64,000 nucleotides of DNA from Streptococcus ovuberis (GTDB lineage: Bacteria; Bacillota; Bacilli; Lactobacillales; Streptococcaceae). Location: the NCBI RefSeq assembly GCF_012396585.1, contig NZ_JAAXPR010000005.1, forward strand, positions 1-64,000. Direction: 5' to 3'. The notes below the pieces were generated by a model. The model saw only the letters and a program-made list of their open reading frames with translations. It did no database searches and was not told where the DNA came from. Of this stretch, positions 19,316 through 28,576 are shown one piece after another (position 1 is the stretch's first letter; each line of letters opens with the position of its first letter). The position numbers were made by a program, and so were the translations under genes.

Positions 19316-19905
19316 ATGGCAAAATATAAACACCTTACCCTCTCAGACCGCAATGACATCCAACTTGGCTTAGAACGTGGAGAAACCTTCAAAGCCATTG
19401 GACAAACTATCCTAAAAAATCCTACTACCGTTTCCAAAGAGGTCAAACGTAACAGACAGGTCCGCTCTTCTACTAGTGACATTCTTCCTTGTCTTTTCCT
19501 TGATAAAGCTCCCTTTGTCTGTAACAGCTGTCCTAAGAGAAGACAAAACTGTGGCTACAAGAAAATCTTATACCTCGCTAAACATGCTCAAAAACAATAC
19601 GAACAAACCCTCGTTGAGGCTCGAGAAGGAACACCCCTCAACTCTCAAACATTCTGGGACATGGATAAAGTCATTTCTGATGGTGTGAAAAAGGGACAGC
19701 ACATCTATCACATCCTTAAAACTCATACCCTTGATATCAGCTCCTCAACTGTCTATCGGCACATCCGTAAAGGATACCTTTCTATCGCTCCCATTGATCT
19801 GGCTAGAGCTGTAAAATTTAAACCAAGACGCAAATCTACACTACCTGCTATCCCTAAAGAAGCTAAAAAAGGCGTTCTTATGAGGACTTCCAACAGTGAA
19901 AAGGC
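19316..19905 (+). pseudogene. IS30-family transposase, 3' truncated
   Basis: About 195 codons starting MAKYKHLTLSDRNDIQLGLE with the IS30 helix-turn-helix (IGQTILKNPTTVSKEV), a cysteine cluster (CNSCPKRRQNC) and SSTVYRHIRKG. IS30 transposases are usually over 300 residues. The C-terminal DDE catalytic core is absent because the sequence runs into a different IS end at 19911 and then into rgg. Confidence 0.85.
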
Positions 19906-19910
19906 AATAC

Positions 19911-19939
19911 TTTTCTGTACAGATTTTATAAAGTGTTTT
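19911..19939. repeat. IS-end-like repeat abutting rgg
   Basis: 29 bp identical at 27 positions to the reverse complement of 17200-17228, the right end of the IS3 remnant. It begins TTTTCTGTACAGA. It separates the IS30 fragment from rgg, and the rgg stop codon (19940-19942) is the base triplet just beyond it. Confidence 0.75.
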
Positions 19940-20857
19940 CTACCATTCAAACGGAATCGATTTGTCGCGATGTTTTTCGATAAAGGTAAAGAACCTATTT
20001 TTTGAGAGGTTGAGATGGGAAATTTCTAAATCGGTTTCGAATAGTTCAAACAAGGTCATACAGGACTTGGCTAGCTCTAGTCCCTCTGGTTGGTGGCGTA
20101 GAACCATGATAATGGCGCTATAGCATTTTAGTGCTAGGTGCTCATTGATATAAGTTGTGTACTTGGCACATTTTATCGCTTTATCAAAAGCTTTAATGAT
20201 AGCTTCTGCCTCGTCTAGTAAGGAATTTTGGTAGAGAAACCGGATACCATGGAAAATAACTCTCATAAGGGCTTTGGGAGTCATGCAAGATGGTTCACAA
20301 GCACTAAGTAAGGTAATGGCTTGTCTGGTTCTGAACGTTACCATAGAAACAGGACATTCGTCTAGGATAAAGGAGTACAAAAACCATTCTAAATCACCCC
20401 ATGTGTCAACTGAAGAAAGGTAGTTATTCAAAAAAGAAAATTTGTTCTGATATTGGTCCGTTTGTTGATTCAGAATGGCTAAATGGGCATCAATCATATC
20501 GTTAATTAAGCGCTGAAGCAGATTGTGGTCTGTGTAGCTTTGGTTAACAGCATTCCTTGCAGATTGTGCTAACTGATAGAAGTCCCTCGCATCGTAAAGT
20601 TCGTTGAAATCTTCCAAGGTACTGATCAATTGTGTAATGCTATCGCCTTTATAGCACCGTAGAAAATCATTCCAACTTGCACCGATTCGGACGAGGAGTC
20701 GTCCAAATTTATCAATTGAGATACCCGCGAGATCTCTTTCAAATCGGCTGAGAAATTGCGGACTGACAATACCTTCAGCAGCTTCCTTGAGCTTATAACC
20801 ACGTTGTTGGCGTAACTTTCTAAAAGCGGTGCCATAACTTGTTATTGACTGTGACAT
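19940..20857 (-). CDS. Rgg/MutR-family transcriptional regulator
   Basis: 305 residues. N-terminal helix-turn-helix (about 9-65: FRKLRQQRGYKLKEAAEG, then FLSRFERD), followed by an all-helical repeat domain that in Rgg proteins binds short peptides. GGAGGATTTTTGA precedes the ATG. Its last codons and stop touch an IS-end repeat, so the C-terminus may differ from the ancestral one. No convincing short hydrophobic pheromone gene was found beside it. The likely former target is the decayed surface protein upstream. Function unproven. Confidence 0.8.
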   Translation of the reverse strand: MSQSITSYGTAFRKLRQQRGYKLKEAAEGIVSPQFLSRFERDLAGISIDKFGRLLVRIGASWNDFLRCYKGDSITQLISTLEDFNELYDARDFYQLAQSARNAVNQSYTDHNLLQRLINDMIDAHLAILNQQTDQYQNKFSFLNNYLSSVDTWGDLEWFLYSFILDECPVSMVTFRTRQAITLLSACEPSCMTPKALMRVIFHGIRFLYQNSLLDEAEAIIKAFDKAIKCAKYTTYINEHLALKCYSAIIMVLRHQPEGLELAKSCMTLFELFETDLEISHLNLSKNRFFTFIEKHRDKSIPFEW

Positions 20858-21633
20858 TCAAAAATCCTCCAACTATTTATAGATTACAGATTGAGCCATT
20901 GTTTCCATATGCCATATTCTAGTACTATCATTTTTAGTTAAGATGAAGGAGAGCATAAACTATTGTAGGTTTATCCAGCCAGAGGCCGAACATCTTTCTA
21001 AAAGATTAACTGGATAATGGTACATGGAAGAATTGCTCTGTTATCTATTATAAAGCAATTAGATGTGAGATGAAGAAATAGAGCACAAAATTTATAAAAA
21101 TAATTTATTTTTAGTGATTTGAAAAGAAAAAGTAATCTATAAGTGTGATAGACGGAGACTAGCTATGAAACGGAGTGAAATAGTAATGGTAAATTTTGGC
21201 TAAGACTGATAATGAAAAAATAACTAGTTAGAAAAGAATTGTGAGCTTTTACCAAACATTGTAAACAATTTTTTACAATAAAGAATACTTCGAGGAGAGT
21301 AGTCTTTTCTGAAATGTGGAGGGAATTCAGAAAGATCTCAAGAATCCTAAGCGTTACCTAGATACAGCGATTAGTGAGGCATTGAACTGCGTTAAAGATA
21401 ATGAGAAGAACTCCGTCTTGAAAGAGGATAGGAAGCTGACCTGTGAAGAAGTTGCGTTTTTTGTATAGGTGTTAATATTGCAAAATCAAGCAATGAGTGA
21501 CGGTCCAACATTGGTAAACCTAGTTTGACAACTGTCATATCTGGAGTAGAGATGAAATTTGATGGATAACCTATGATTTTTAAGGCTAGTAAAAAACCAA
21601 GAACCAGTTTGGGTTCTATCGCCAACTCGGGTC
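20858..21633. other. Intergenic stretch upstream of rgg
   Basis: About 780 bp with no intact gene. It contains an inverted repeat ATTGTAAA/TTTACAAT at 21258-21279 that could be an operator, and short frames of under 20 codons. Much of it is probably relic sequence. Confidence 0.45.
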
Positions 21634-21906
21634 TTTGATAGCATCCAAAATTGCGATGGGTTAAGCAGTCAGGATGAATGGGATAAGGGCACAGTTCCGT
21701 TGGATTTCAGTCCATATCCAAATCCAAGTGAAGCAGCAAATAATAATTAACCAGTTGTAACGTATTCTCAGACAATAGCAGTACCAGAAATTGTTGTGTC
21801 AACTAAACCATTGCTGAAAACAGGTGATCAAGCGGTATTAGCACGCTTAACTATGCTTGGCATGCTTAGCTTGAGCTTGGTGGCGATATTAAAATGGAAG
21901 GAATAA
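21634..21906 (+). pseudogene. Relic of a wall-anchored surface protein (C-terminal end)
   Basis: One frame reads FDSIQNCDGLSSQDEWDKG and SPYPNPSEAANNN, then a TAA (21748-21750), then PEIVVSTKPLLKTGDQAVL, a hydrophobic stretch (LGMLSLSLVAIL) and the basic end KWKE. This is the layout of a sortase sorting signal, but LPKTG is LLKTG and no start codon or ribosome-binding site is present. Earlier fragments in other frames lie upstream to about 21540. It is a decayed gene. Confidence 0.6.
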
Positions 21907-22052
21907 GAAAGAGGTTAGTTAGATTTAAGAACAGTTGAACGGTATGAGTGTTCTAATATAGTAAATTCAACGAACGGGTAATGCCTGCTCGTTGGACTTT
22001 GCCTAGAACGTTATAAGAATATTATAGAAGGATTGGATAATTGACTAGCCTG

Positions 22053-22061
22053 TGCTACAAT
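22053..22061 (+). promoter_or_regulatory. Extended -10 promoter of queG
   Basis: TGCTACAAT (22053-22061). The expected +1 is seven bases after the last T, which is the A of the queG ATG at 22068. There is no Shine-Dalgarno. This suggests a leaderless mRNA. Confidence 0.55.
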
Positions 22062-22067
22062 AACTAT

Positions 22068-23189
22068 ATGGGACTCAAGGAAGATATTATTGCCCTCAGT
22101 CGGGAAATTGGGATTTCTAAAATCGGGTTTACAACAGCGGATGACTTTGCCTATTTGGAAAAGTCACTGATAGCCTCGGTAGAAGAAGGGCGCAATTCAG
22201 GATTTGAACATAAAAACATTGAGGAGCGGGTTAAGCCGCGCCTTTCTTTGGCGTCTGCTAAGACTATCATTTCGATTGCTGTTGCTTACCCGCATAAGCT
22301 TCCTATCCATCCGCCTAAGACGGCTTACAAGCGTGGAAAATTCACGCCCAACTCTTGGGGACTGGATTACCACTATGTGCTTCAGGAGAAATTAGATAAA
22401 TTAGCCAGAGGGATAGAGGCCTTGACAGCTGACTTTGAATACAAGGGTATGGTGGATACTGGAGCTCTTGTGGACACAGCAGTTGCTAGACGGGCAGGTA
22501 TTGGCTTTATTGGGAAAAATGGCTTGGTTATATCTAAGGAATTTGGCTCTTATATGTTTTTAGGGGAATTGATTACCAATCTGGACATTGCCCCGGATCA
22601 GCCAGTGGATTATGACTGTGGGGACTGTACGAGGTGTCTGGATGCTTGCCCAACCTCTTGTTTGATTGGTGACGGTACTATGAACGCTCGTCGCTGTCTG
22701 TCTTTTCAGACTCAGGACAAGGGCATGATGGATTTGGAATTTCGTAAGAAAATTAAGACGGTTATCTATGGCTGTGATATTTGTCAGATTTGTTGTCCTT
22801 ATAATAAGGGAATCAATAATCCCTTGGCAACAGAAATTGATCCAGAATTGGCCCATCCAAAATTATTGCCGTTTTTGGAGTTGTCAAATGGTGACTTTAA
22901 GGCCAAATTTGGGCATATTGCAGGTGCCTGGAGAGGTAAAAACATCTTGCAACGTAATGTTATCATTGCGCTTGCTAATGCCAATGACCGCTCTGCTATT
23001 CCCAAAATGCTTGAAATCATTGATAAGAGGCAAAATGATATCCATGTGGCAACGGCCATCTGGGCCTTGGGGGAGTTAGCCAAGCAGCCAAACCCAGCCA
23101 TGATTGAGCTGGTAGCTGGGATAGAGACGGACCATCCAGGGATTTTAGAAGAGCAACGTGCTTTCTTGGCAAAATACGCTAGTTTGTGA
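22068..23189 (+). CDS. queG: Epoxyqueuosine reductase
   Basis: 373 residues. N-terminal cobalamin-binding part, then two 4Fe-4S motifs (CGDCTRCLDACPTSC and CDICQICCPYNKG), then a C-terminal HEAT-like segment. It reduces epoxyqueuosine to queuosine in tRNA. The start at ATG 22068 fits the family N-terminus (MGLKEDIIALSREIG); the longer frame from a TTG at 22041 lies in the promoter. It is functionally linked to queT at 37441 in this window. Its 3' end carries the prfB promoter. Confidence 0.92.
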   Translation: MGLKEDIIALSREIGISKIGFTTADDFAYLEKSLIASVEEGRNSGFEHKNIEERVKPRLSLASAKTIISIAVAYPHKLPIHPPKTAYKRGKFTPNSWGLDYHYVLQEKLDKLARGIEALTADFEYKGMVDTGALVDTAVARRAGIGFIGKNGLVISKEFGSYMFLGELITNLDIAPDQPVDYDCGDCTRCLDACPTSCLIGDGTMNARRCLSFQTQDKGMMDLEFRKKIKTVIYGCDICQICCPYNKGINNPLATEIDPELAHPKLLPFLELSNGDFKAKFGHIAGAWRGKNILQRNVIIALANANDRSAIPKMLEIIDKRQNDIHVATAIWALGELAKQPNPAMIELVAGIETDHPGILEEQRAFLAKYASL

Positions 23190-23195
23190 TATAAT
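23166..23195 (+). promoter_or_regulatory. prfB-ftsEX promoter inside the queG end
   Basis: TTGGCA (23166-23171), 18-bp spacer, extended -10 TGATATAAT (23187-23195). The -10 overlaps the queG stop codon. Confidence 0.6.
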
Positions 23196-23222
23196 AACGA
23201 GATAGATTAGAATGGAGGCCTT

Positions 23223-24324
23223 ATGGATACTGCTGAAATCAGACAGAAAATAGATGACAACCGTGCCAAATTAGCTTCATTCAGGGGGTCTCTTTGACTT
23301 AGATCGCTTGGAGGAAGACATCGCCATCTTGGAAAATAAGATGACTGAGCCTGATTTTTGGAACGATAACCAAGCTGCCCAAAAGACATCGCAAGAACTC
23401 AATGCGCTAAAAATGACTTATGACAATTTCCACAAGATGGAGGAATTGCATGAGGAAAGCGAGCTTTACCTAGAGATGTTAGCAGAGGATGAGAGTCTTA
23501 GAAGCGATTTGACTGAGCACCTGAGGGAGCTTGATCAGCTGCTGAGCAACTATGAGATGACCTTGCTCTTGAGCGAGCCTTATGACCACAATAATGCTAT
23601 TCTGGAAATCCATCCAGGGTCTGGCGGTACAGAAGCTCAGGACTGGGGAGAGATGCTTCTGCGGATGTATCAGCGTTTTGGCAATGCCAAAGGCTTTGGA
23701 GTTGAGGTTTTAGATTATCAAGCAGGTGATGAGGCGGGCATCAAGTCCGTGACTTTAGGGTTTACTGGAGTGAACGCCTACGGTCTTTTGAAATCTGAGA
23801 TGGGCGTGCATCGTTTGGTTCGGATTTCTCCCTTTGATTCTGCCAAACGCCGCCACACTTCATTTGCTTCGGTAGAAGTGATGCCAGAATTGGATGATAC
23901 CATAGAGGTTGAAATCCGTGATGATGAAGTCAAGATGGATACCTTCCGATCAGGAGGAGCAGGTGGTCAGAACGTTAACAAGGTTTCGACGGGAGTTCGC
24001 TTGACCCACTTGCCAACAGGGATTGTGACCCAATCTACTGTTGATCGGACCCAGTATGGTAACCGTGACCGCGCCATGAAATTGCTCCAGGCTAAATTAT
24101 ATCAGCTTGAGCAGGAGAAAAAGGCGGCTGAAGTGAGTGCGCTCAAGGGAGATAAGCGTGAAATCACATGGGGCAGTCAAATCCGTTCCTATGTTTTTAC
24201 GCCTTATACTATGGTCAAAGACCACCGGAACAATTATGAAGTTGCTCAAGTTGATAAGGTTATGGACGGAGAAATTGATGGGTTTATCGACGCTTATCTC
24301 AAGTGGCGTTTAAACGATCAATAA
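23223..24324 (+). CDS. prfB: Peptide chain release factor 2 with programmed +1 frameshift
   Basis: Made from 23223-23294 joined to 23296-24324: 24 codons, then a +1 shift at CTT TGA (stop 23295-23297), giving 366 residues. The shift site has the classical form: internal Shine-Dalgarno-like AGGGGG just before TCT CTT TGA C. After the shift DLDRLEEDI continues the RF2 coiled domain. SPF (in [11 protein letters not shown]) is the stop-recognition motif and GGQ (in [10 protein letters not shown]) is the hydrolysis motif. It ends translation at UGA and UAA, and its own level is controlled by the UGA. GAGG precedes the ATG. ftsE follows by 47 bp. Confidence 0.97.
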
Positions 24325-24371
24325 AACTGTCTCACAATTTTTGAAAGGAACTGTTTTTACAGGATTTTACT

Positions 24372-25064
24372 ATGGGAATTATTGAAATGCGTGACGTTGT
24401 CAAGAAGTATGACAATGGCACAACAGCCCTGAGAGGAATCAGTGTTAGCATTGAGCCAGGGGAGTTTGCCTATATTGTAGGTCCGTCAGGTGCAGGGAAG
24501 TCAACCTTTATCCGCAGCCTCTACCGTGAGGTCACAATTGATAAGGGACGTCTCAAGGTAGCTGGCTTTGACTTACTAAAGATCAAAAAGAAGGATGTCC
24601 CCTATTTGCGACGTTCGGTTGGAGTTGTTTTCCAAGATTACAAACTCTTGCCACGCAAGACAGTTTATGAAAATATTGCCTATGCGATGCAGGTCATTGG
24701 GGAACGTCCACACGTGATCAAGAAAAGGGTCATGGAAGTTTTGGACTTGGTAGGCTTAAAGCATAAGGTTCGTTCTTTTCCAAACGAATTGTCAGGTGGA
24801 GAACAGCAACGGATAGCGATTGCACGTGCGATTGCTAACAATCCTAAAGTTTTGATCGCTGATGAACCGACAGGTAACCTAGATCCTGAGAATTCTTGGG
24901 AGGTCATGCATCTCTTAGAGCGCATTAACCTTCAGGGAACGACGGTCCTCATGGCAACGCATAATAGCCAGATTGTCAATACCCTTCGCCACCGGGTTAT
25001 TGCCATCGAGAACGGGCGTGTAGTCCGAGATGAAGCGGAAGGAGAGTACGGTTACAATGATTAG
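24372..25064 (+). CDS. ftsE: Cell-division ABC ATPase FtsE
   Basis: 230 residues. Walker A GPSGAGKST (about 36-44), signature LSGGEQQR, Walker B VLIADEPT. With FtsX it controls the peptidoglycan hydrolase PcsB in streptococci. It overlaps ftsX by 8 bp and lies in the conserved prfB-ftsE-ftsX order. ACAGGA precedes the ATG. Confidence 0.95.
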   Translation: MGIIEMRDVVKKYDNGTTALRGISVSIEPGEFAYIVGPSGAGKSTFIRSLYREVTIDKGRLKVAGFDLLKIKKKDVPYLRRSVGVVFQDYKLLPRKTVYENIAYAMQVIGERPHVIKKRVMEVLDLVGLKHKVRSFPNELSGGEQQRIAIARAIANNPKVLIADEPTGNLDPENSWEVMHLLERINLQGTTVLMATHNSQIVNTLRHRVIAIENGRVVRDEAEGEYGYND

Positions 25065-25986
25065 AAGATTTTTCCGCCATCTTTGGGAGTCTATTTTAAG
25101 CCTCAAGCGCAATGGCTGGATGACGGTTGCTGCAATCAGTACGGTAACGATAACCTTGACCCTGGTAGGGATTTTTGCTTCTGTGATCTTGAATACAGCT
25201 AAGATTGCCACGGATATTGAAAATAATGTCCGAATCAACGTTTTCTTGCGAGTGGATTCAACAGATAATCAAGAGACTAGGGTTAACGATATGGGGGAAA
25301 CTGTTCCAAATGAGAGTTACCATATTGTTTATGACCAGATTGCTGAGCTGAAAACGATTGAATCAATCACCTTCTCTAGTAAAGACGACCAGCTTGAGTT
25401 GCTCAAGCAGAAGATGGGAAATACTTGGAGTATCTTTGAAGGGGATGCCAATCCTTTGTATGACACCTATGTCATTGATACGACTTCGCCAGATGTAGTC
25501 AAAGAAACAGCTAAGCAGATTGAAGACATTAATGGTGTTGCTAAAGTTGAGTACGGTGGGATCAAAATGGATAATCTCTTCAAACTGGCACAGAATATCC
25601 GCATTTGGGGTGCTGTGGCAACGATTCTCTTGCTCTTTACAGCTGTTTTCTTGATTTCCAATACTGTTCGGATTACTATTATTTCACGTAGCCGTGAAAT
25701 TCAAATCATGCGACTAGTAGGAGCTAAGAATTCTTATATTAGAGGGCCGTTTCTATTGGAAGGTGGCTGGGTAGGTCTATTAGGAGCTGTGATCCCAGCA
25801 CTCTTGATTTATTTTGGCTACGATGTGGCTTATACGGCACTCAATCCTCAGTTGATTCCTCAGAATTTGTCCATGATCGATCCTAAATACTTTATCCCTG
25901 GAATGGTTATTGCCCTCTTTGTTATAGGGATCCTGATCGGATCTTTCGGAGCAGTTAACTCAATGAGACGTTATCTCAAGATTTAG
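25057..25986 (+). CDS. ftsX: Cell-division membrane protein FtsX
   Basis: 309 residues. TM1 at about 20-42, a large extracellular loop (about 43-170) that contacts PcsB in the family, then three C-terminal TM segments (about 180-205, 230-250, 275-298). The start at ATG 25057 is preferred because AAGGAGAG lies before it and the N-terminus MIRRFFRHLWESI is typical; the longer frame begins inside ftsE. Confidence 0.95.
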   Translation: MIRRFFRHLWESILSLKRNGWMTVAAISTVTITLTLVGIFASVILNTAKIATDIENNVRINVFLRVDSTDNQETRVNDMGETVPNESYHIVYDQIAELKTIESITFSSKDDQLELLKQKMGNTWSIFEGDANPLYDTYVIDTTSPDVVKETAKQIEDINGVAKVEYGGIKMDNLFKLAQNIRIWGAVATILLLFTAVFLISNTVRITIISRSREIQIMRLVGAKNSYIRGPFLLEGGWVGLLGAVIPALLIYFGYDVAYTALNPQLIPQNLSMIDPKYFIPGMVIALFVIGILIGSFGAVNSMRRYLKI

Positions 25987-26170
25987 AATCGCTATTCCTA
26001 GCTACTTTGCCCTTGCCTGCTTCTTTTCGCCTCTTTGCTGTTAGATATTTTAGCTAAATGGTCAGTAGACCTGCAAAAGTTTGTTTAGAAGGGAGGAAAA
26101 AGTAGTGGGCATGGATCAAATCATTTTGATGGATACAGGTTCTTAAATTTTTTATGAAATTATGGATACA

Positions 26171-26205
26171 AAAACAGGTCTGCCAGTAAAATGGCAACCT
26201 GTTTT
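26171..26205. terminator. Bidirectional terminator between ftsX and xpt
   Basis: AAAACAGGT/ACCTGTTTT stem with an inner TGCCA/TGGCA stem and a 6-nt loop, followed by T-rich sequence on each side. It reaches the xpt stop codon. Confidence 0.8.
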
Positions 26206-26792
26206 TATTTGGGGTAATTCTCAAGAAATTGGATGGTTTGGTGATCTAGGGAAGCGATACGGCAGATTGAATGGACAGAAATGCCCTTTTCATCTAGCTT
26301 TTGGCGTCCGACTTGGAAGGATTTCTCAATGCAGATGCCGATTCCTGCAATGCTGGCACCTGCTTGCTCAACTAAGTCAACAAGCCCTAGACAGGCTTCG
26401 CCATTAGCCAAGAAATCATCGATAATAAGAACACGGTCCTCAGCCGTTAAGTATTGTTTGGAAATGATGACACGGCTAGTGATATTTTTGGTATAGCTGT
26501 GGATGTCTGTTTCATAGCGTTCTTGGTTGGCCAGAGTTGAGGGCTGCGTTTTTTTGGCAAAGAGCATAGGGACTTCAAATAATTCAGCTGTCGCCAGTGC
26601 AGGGGCGATACCAGAAGCCTCGATGGTAAAAATTTTTGTAATTCCCTGATCCTTGAAAATATGGTAAAACTCCTGGGCAATTTCTTTGATGACGACTGGA
26701 TCGATTTGGTGATTCATGAAGGAATCCACCTTCAAAACGTTATTAGGAAAAACCTGTCCGTCTCTTAGGATCCGTTCTTTGAGAATGCTCAT
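26205..26792 (-). CDS. xpt: Xanthine phosphoribosyltransferase
   Basis: 195 residues. PRPP-binding loop VLIIDDFLANGEA at about residues 125-137. It converts xanthine and PRPP to XMP for purine salvage. GGAGAGAAAGGC precedes the ATG, which overlaps the pbuX stop by 4 bp (ATGA), so the two are translationally coupled and share the PurR-type promoter upstream of pbuX. Confidence 0.95.
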   Translation of the reverse strand: MSILKERILRDGQVFPNNVLKVDSFMNHQIDPVVIKEIAQEFYHIFKDQGITKIFTIEASGIAPALATAELFEVPMLFAKKTQPSTLANQERYETDIHSYTKNITSRVIISKQYLTAEDRVLIIDDFLANGEACLGLVDLVEQAGASIAGIGICIEKSFQVGRQKLDEKGISVHSICRIASLDHQTIQFLENYPK

Positions 26793-28096
26793 GCCTTTCT
26801 CTCCTTTAAGATGATGTTTAAGATTAAGGCCACTAAAGTCCCTGTTGAAATGCCTGATGATAGCACCATTTGCAAAGCTACTGGCAGAGATTGCAGGATT
26901 TCTGGGCGAACGGTAACCCCTATACCAAGGGCAAAGGCTACAGAGATAATCAAGAGCTCACGGTCTCCTAATTTGATTTGTGTCAAGGTCTTGAGACCTT
27001 GGGCAGCAACAAGGCCGAACATGATAACCCCTACACCGCCCAAGACAGGCTGTGGCATCACAGCGATTAGGGAGCTAAGCTTAGGAAAGACTCCTAAAAG
27101 GGTTAGGATAATCCCAGCAACAATCATAACATGGCGACTAGCCACTTTGGTTAAGGCAATGAGGCCTACGTTTTGAGAGAAAGAAGTGTTTGGTCCAGCG
27201 CCGAAAAGTCCAGAAATCATGGAGCCAATCCCATCAGCCAGCACCCCAGCAGCGGCACGGTCGCTGCTAACCTTCACCTGAGAAGCTTCACCGATCGCCA
27301 TCATAATACCGACAGTACCGATTGTCGAAACGAGATAGGCCGGTACAAAAGACAGAGTGGAAGCTAGATCAAAGTGAAAGCCATAACGTAGGGGGTGAGG
27401 AATTTCAATCCAAGCGGCATCAGTCACGGCTTGCAAGTCAACCATCCCTAAGGGAATACAGATCAAGTAACCAAAAATGATGCCGATGAAAACAGCCGCT
27501 GTTTTCCACATGCCTTTTCCAAAGTGGTTCAAAAAGAGGGTGAAAAGCATGATCACAAAAGCAACAGAGAGGTTTTTCAACGACCCATAGTCGGCTGAAC
27601 CAAAGCCTCCAGCCGCCCAGTCAATACTAACAGGTAAAAGGGTGATACCAATCAAGGAAACGACAATTCCTGTGATGAGGGGAGGAAAGAATTTCATGAG
27701 AGGCTTGATAAAACGGCTGAGAATAATCTCAACTAAGGATCCTGTAATCGTGGCTGCAACAATACCTGCCACCCCAAATTTTGCTCCAACACTAATGGAA
27801 GGATTAACAAAAGTGAAGTCAGTTCCCATCATACCAGAAACCCGGGAACCAATTGGACCGAGTCCTTTAGATTGTAAGATTGTCGTCAGACCAGAGGCAA
27901 AGATGGTAGCTCCGACCATAAAGGAAATCTCCTGGACACTCATATTGAGGGCGCTGCCGACAACCAGTGGTACAGCAATGATTCCTGCAAAGGCAGCTAG
28001 AATATGCTGGAGGGCGAGAATGATGGTAATGGGAAGCGGAGGTCTATCTTCAATCCCGTAAATCATCTTATCCTGATCGTTTGGAATATTTGGCAT
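26789..28096 (-). CDS. pbuX: Xanthine permease (NCS2 family)
   Basis: 435 residues, about 12-14 membrane segments. It has the NCS2 signature region (GLFGAGPNTSFSQNVGLIALT) near residues 290-310. It imports xanthine for Xpt. AAGGAG precedes the ATG. It is first gene of the pbuX-xpt operon. A PurBox-like element lies upstream; no purine riboswitch fold was evident. Confidence 0.93.
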   Translation of the reverse strand: MPNIPNDQDKMIYGIEDRPPLPITIILALQHILAAFAGIIAVPLVVGSALNMSVQEISFMVGATIFASGLTTILQSKGLGPIGSRVSGMMGTDFTFVNPSISVGAKFGVAGIVAATITGSLVEIILSRFIKPLMKFFPPLITGIVVSLIGITLLPVSIDWAAGGFGSADYGSLKNLSVAFVIMLFTLFLNHFGKGMWKTAAVFIGIIFGYLICIPLGMVDLQAVTDAAWIEIPHPLRYGFHFDLASTLSFVPAYLVSTIGTVGIMMAIGEASQVKVSSDRAAAGVLADGIGSMISGLFGAGPNTSFSQNVGLIALTKVASRHVMIVAGIILTLLGVFPKLSSLIAVMPQPVLGGVGVIMFGLVAAQGLKTLTQIKLGDRELLIISVAFALGIGVTVRPEILQSLPVALQMVLSSGISTGTLVALILNIILKERKA

Positions 28097-28126
28097 TTTT
28101 AAACTCCTTAAATTATTTGTAGAAGA

Positions 28127-28191
28127 ATTCTACCATAAAAACAACAAAATAGAAACAAAAATTTTTAATTTAACATAAAATGTTCGTATTT
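28127..28191 (-). promoter_or_regulatory. pbuX-xpt promoter with PurBox-like element
   Basis: On the minus strand an extended -10 TGGTAGAAT ends at 28127. Upstream, AAATACGAACATT (28191-28179) matches the streptococcal/lactococcal PurBox AWWWCCGAACWWT at 12 of 13 positions. AACAT/ATGTT (28172-28185) gives extra dyad symmetry. PurR activation in response to PRPP is inferred. Confidence 0.55.
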
Positions 28192-28252
28192 AACAGAGTT
28201 ACTAAAAAATCCTCTTTAAGGTGAAAGAGGAGAGAGCTTGCAGAGGATGTTT

Positions 28253-28576
28253 TTAGCAGGTAGGAGGTTGAGCTTGTGTTTCGTCAAGTTTATCAGAATG
28301 GTTGGCCGGATTAGTTTTAAGAGATTGCTCAGCAATATAGGCTAATTTTTCTGAACGCTTTTTACGTTTGAAATGACTTTCAGCAGACATGGCGGCCTGC
28401 TTGCTATCAAAACGTTCTGAATAGAGGAGGCTGACAGGAAGCCTAGCTCGAGTGTACTTAGCCCCTTTTCCGGCATTGTGGGTTTTAAGACGTTTATCAA
28501 GGTCAGTCGTGTAGCCGGTATAGAGACTATCATCTGAGCACCTGAGGACATAAAAGTAGGCGGGTTTATTTTCCAT
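28253..28576 (-). CDS. GIY-YIG domain protein (YazA/YhbQ family)
   Basis: 107 residues. A single GIY-YIG fold: [19 protein letters not shown] at the N-terminus, then [16 protein letters not shown] and [17 protein letters not shown]. Stand-alone members have unclear roles, and nucleic-acid cleavage or binding is inferred. The start at 28576 overlaps the methyltransferase stop by 11 bp, pointing to coupled translation. Confidence 0.82.
   Translation of the reverse strand: MENKPAYFYVLRCSDDSLYTGYTTDLDKRLKTHNAGKGAKYTRARLPVSLLYSERFDSKQAAMSAESHFKRKKRSEKLAYIAEQSLKTNPANHSDKLDETQAQPPTC

Noticed and set aside
21017-21073. 18-codon frame upstream of rgg, tested as a short hydrophobic pheromone
   Set aside because: It lacks a ribosome-binding site and the hydrophobic run is short and charged at the end, unlike known SHP peptides.
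26104-26145. GTG-started 14-codon frame with GGGAGGAAAAAG before it, downstream of ftsX
   Set aside because: The frame is too short to support a product, there is no promoter, and it stops just before the bidirectional terminator. Probably relic sequence.
28097-28200. Purine riboswitch upstream of pbuX
   Set aside because: The leader is short and AT-rich and lacks the conserved loops of the guanine riboswitch. A PurBox-like site explains regulation better.
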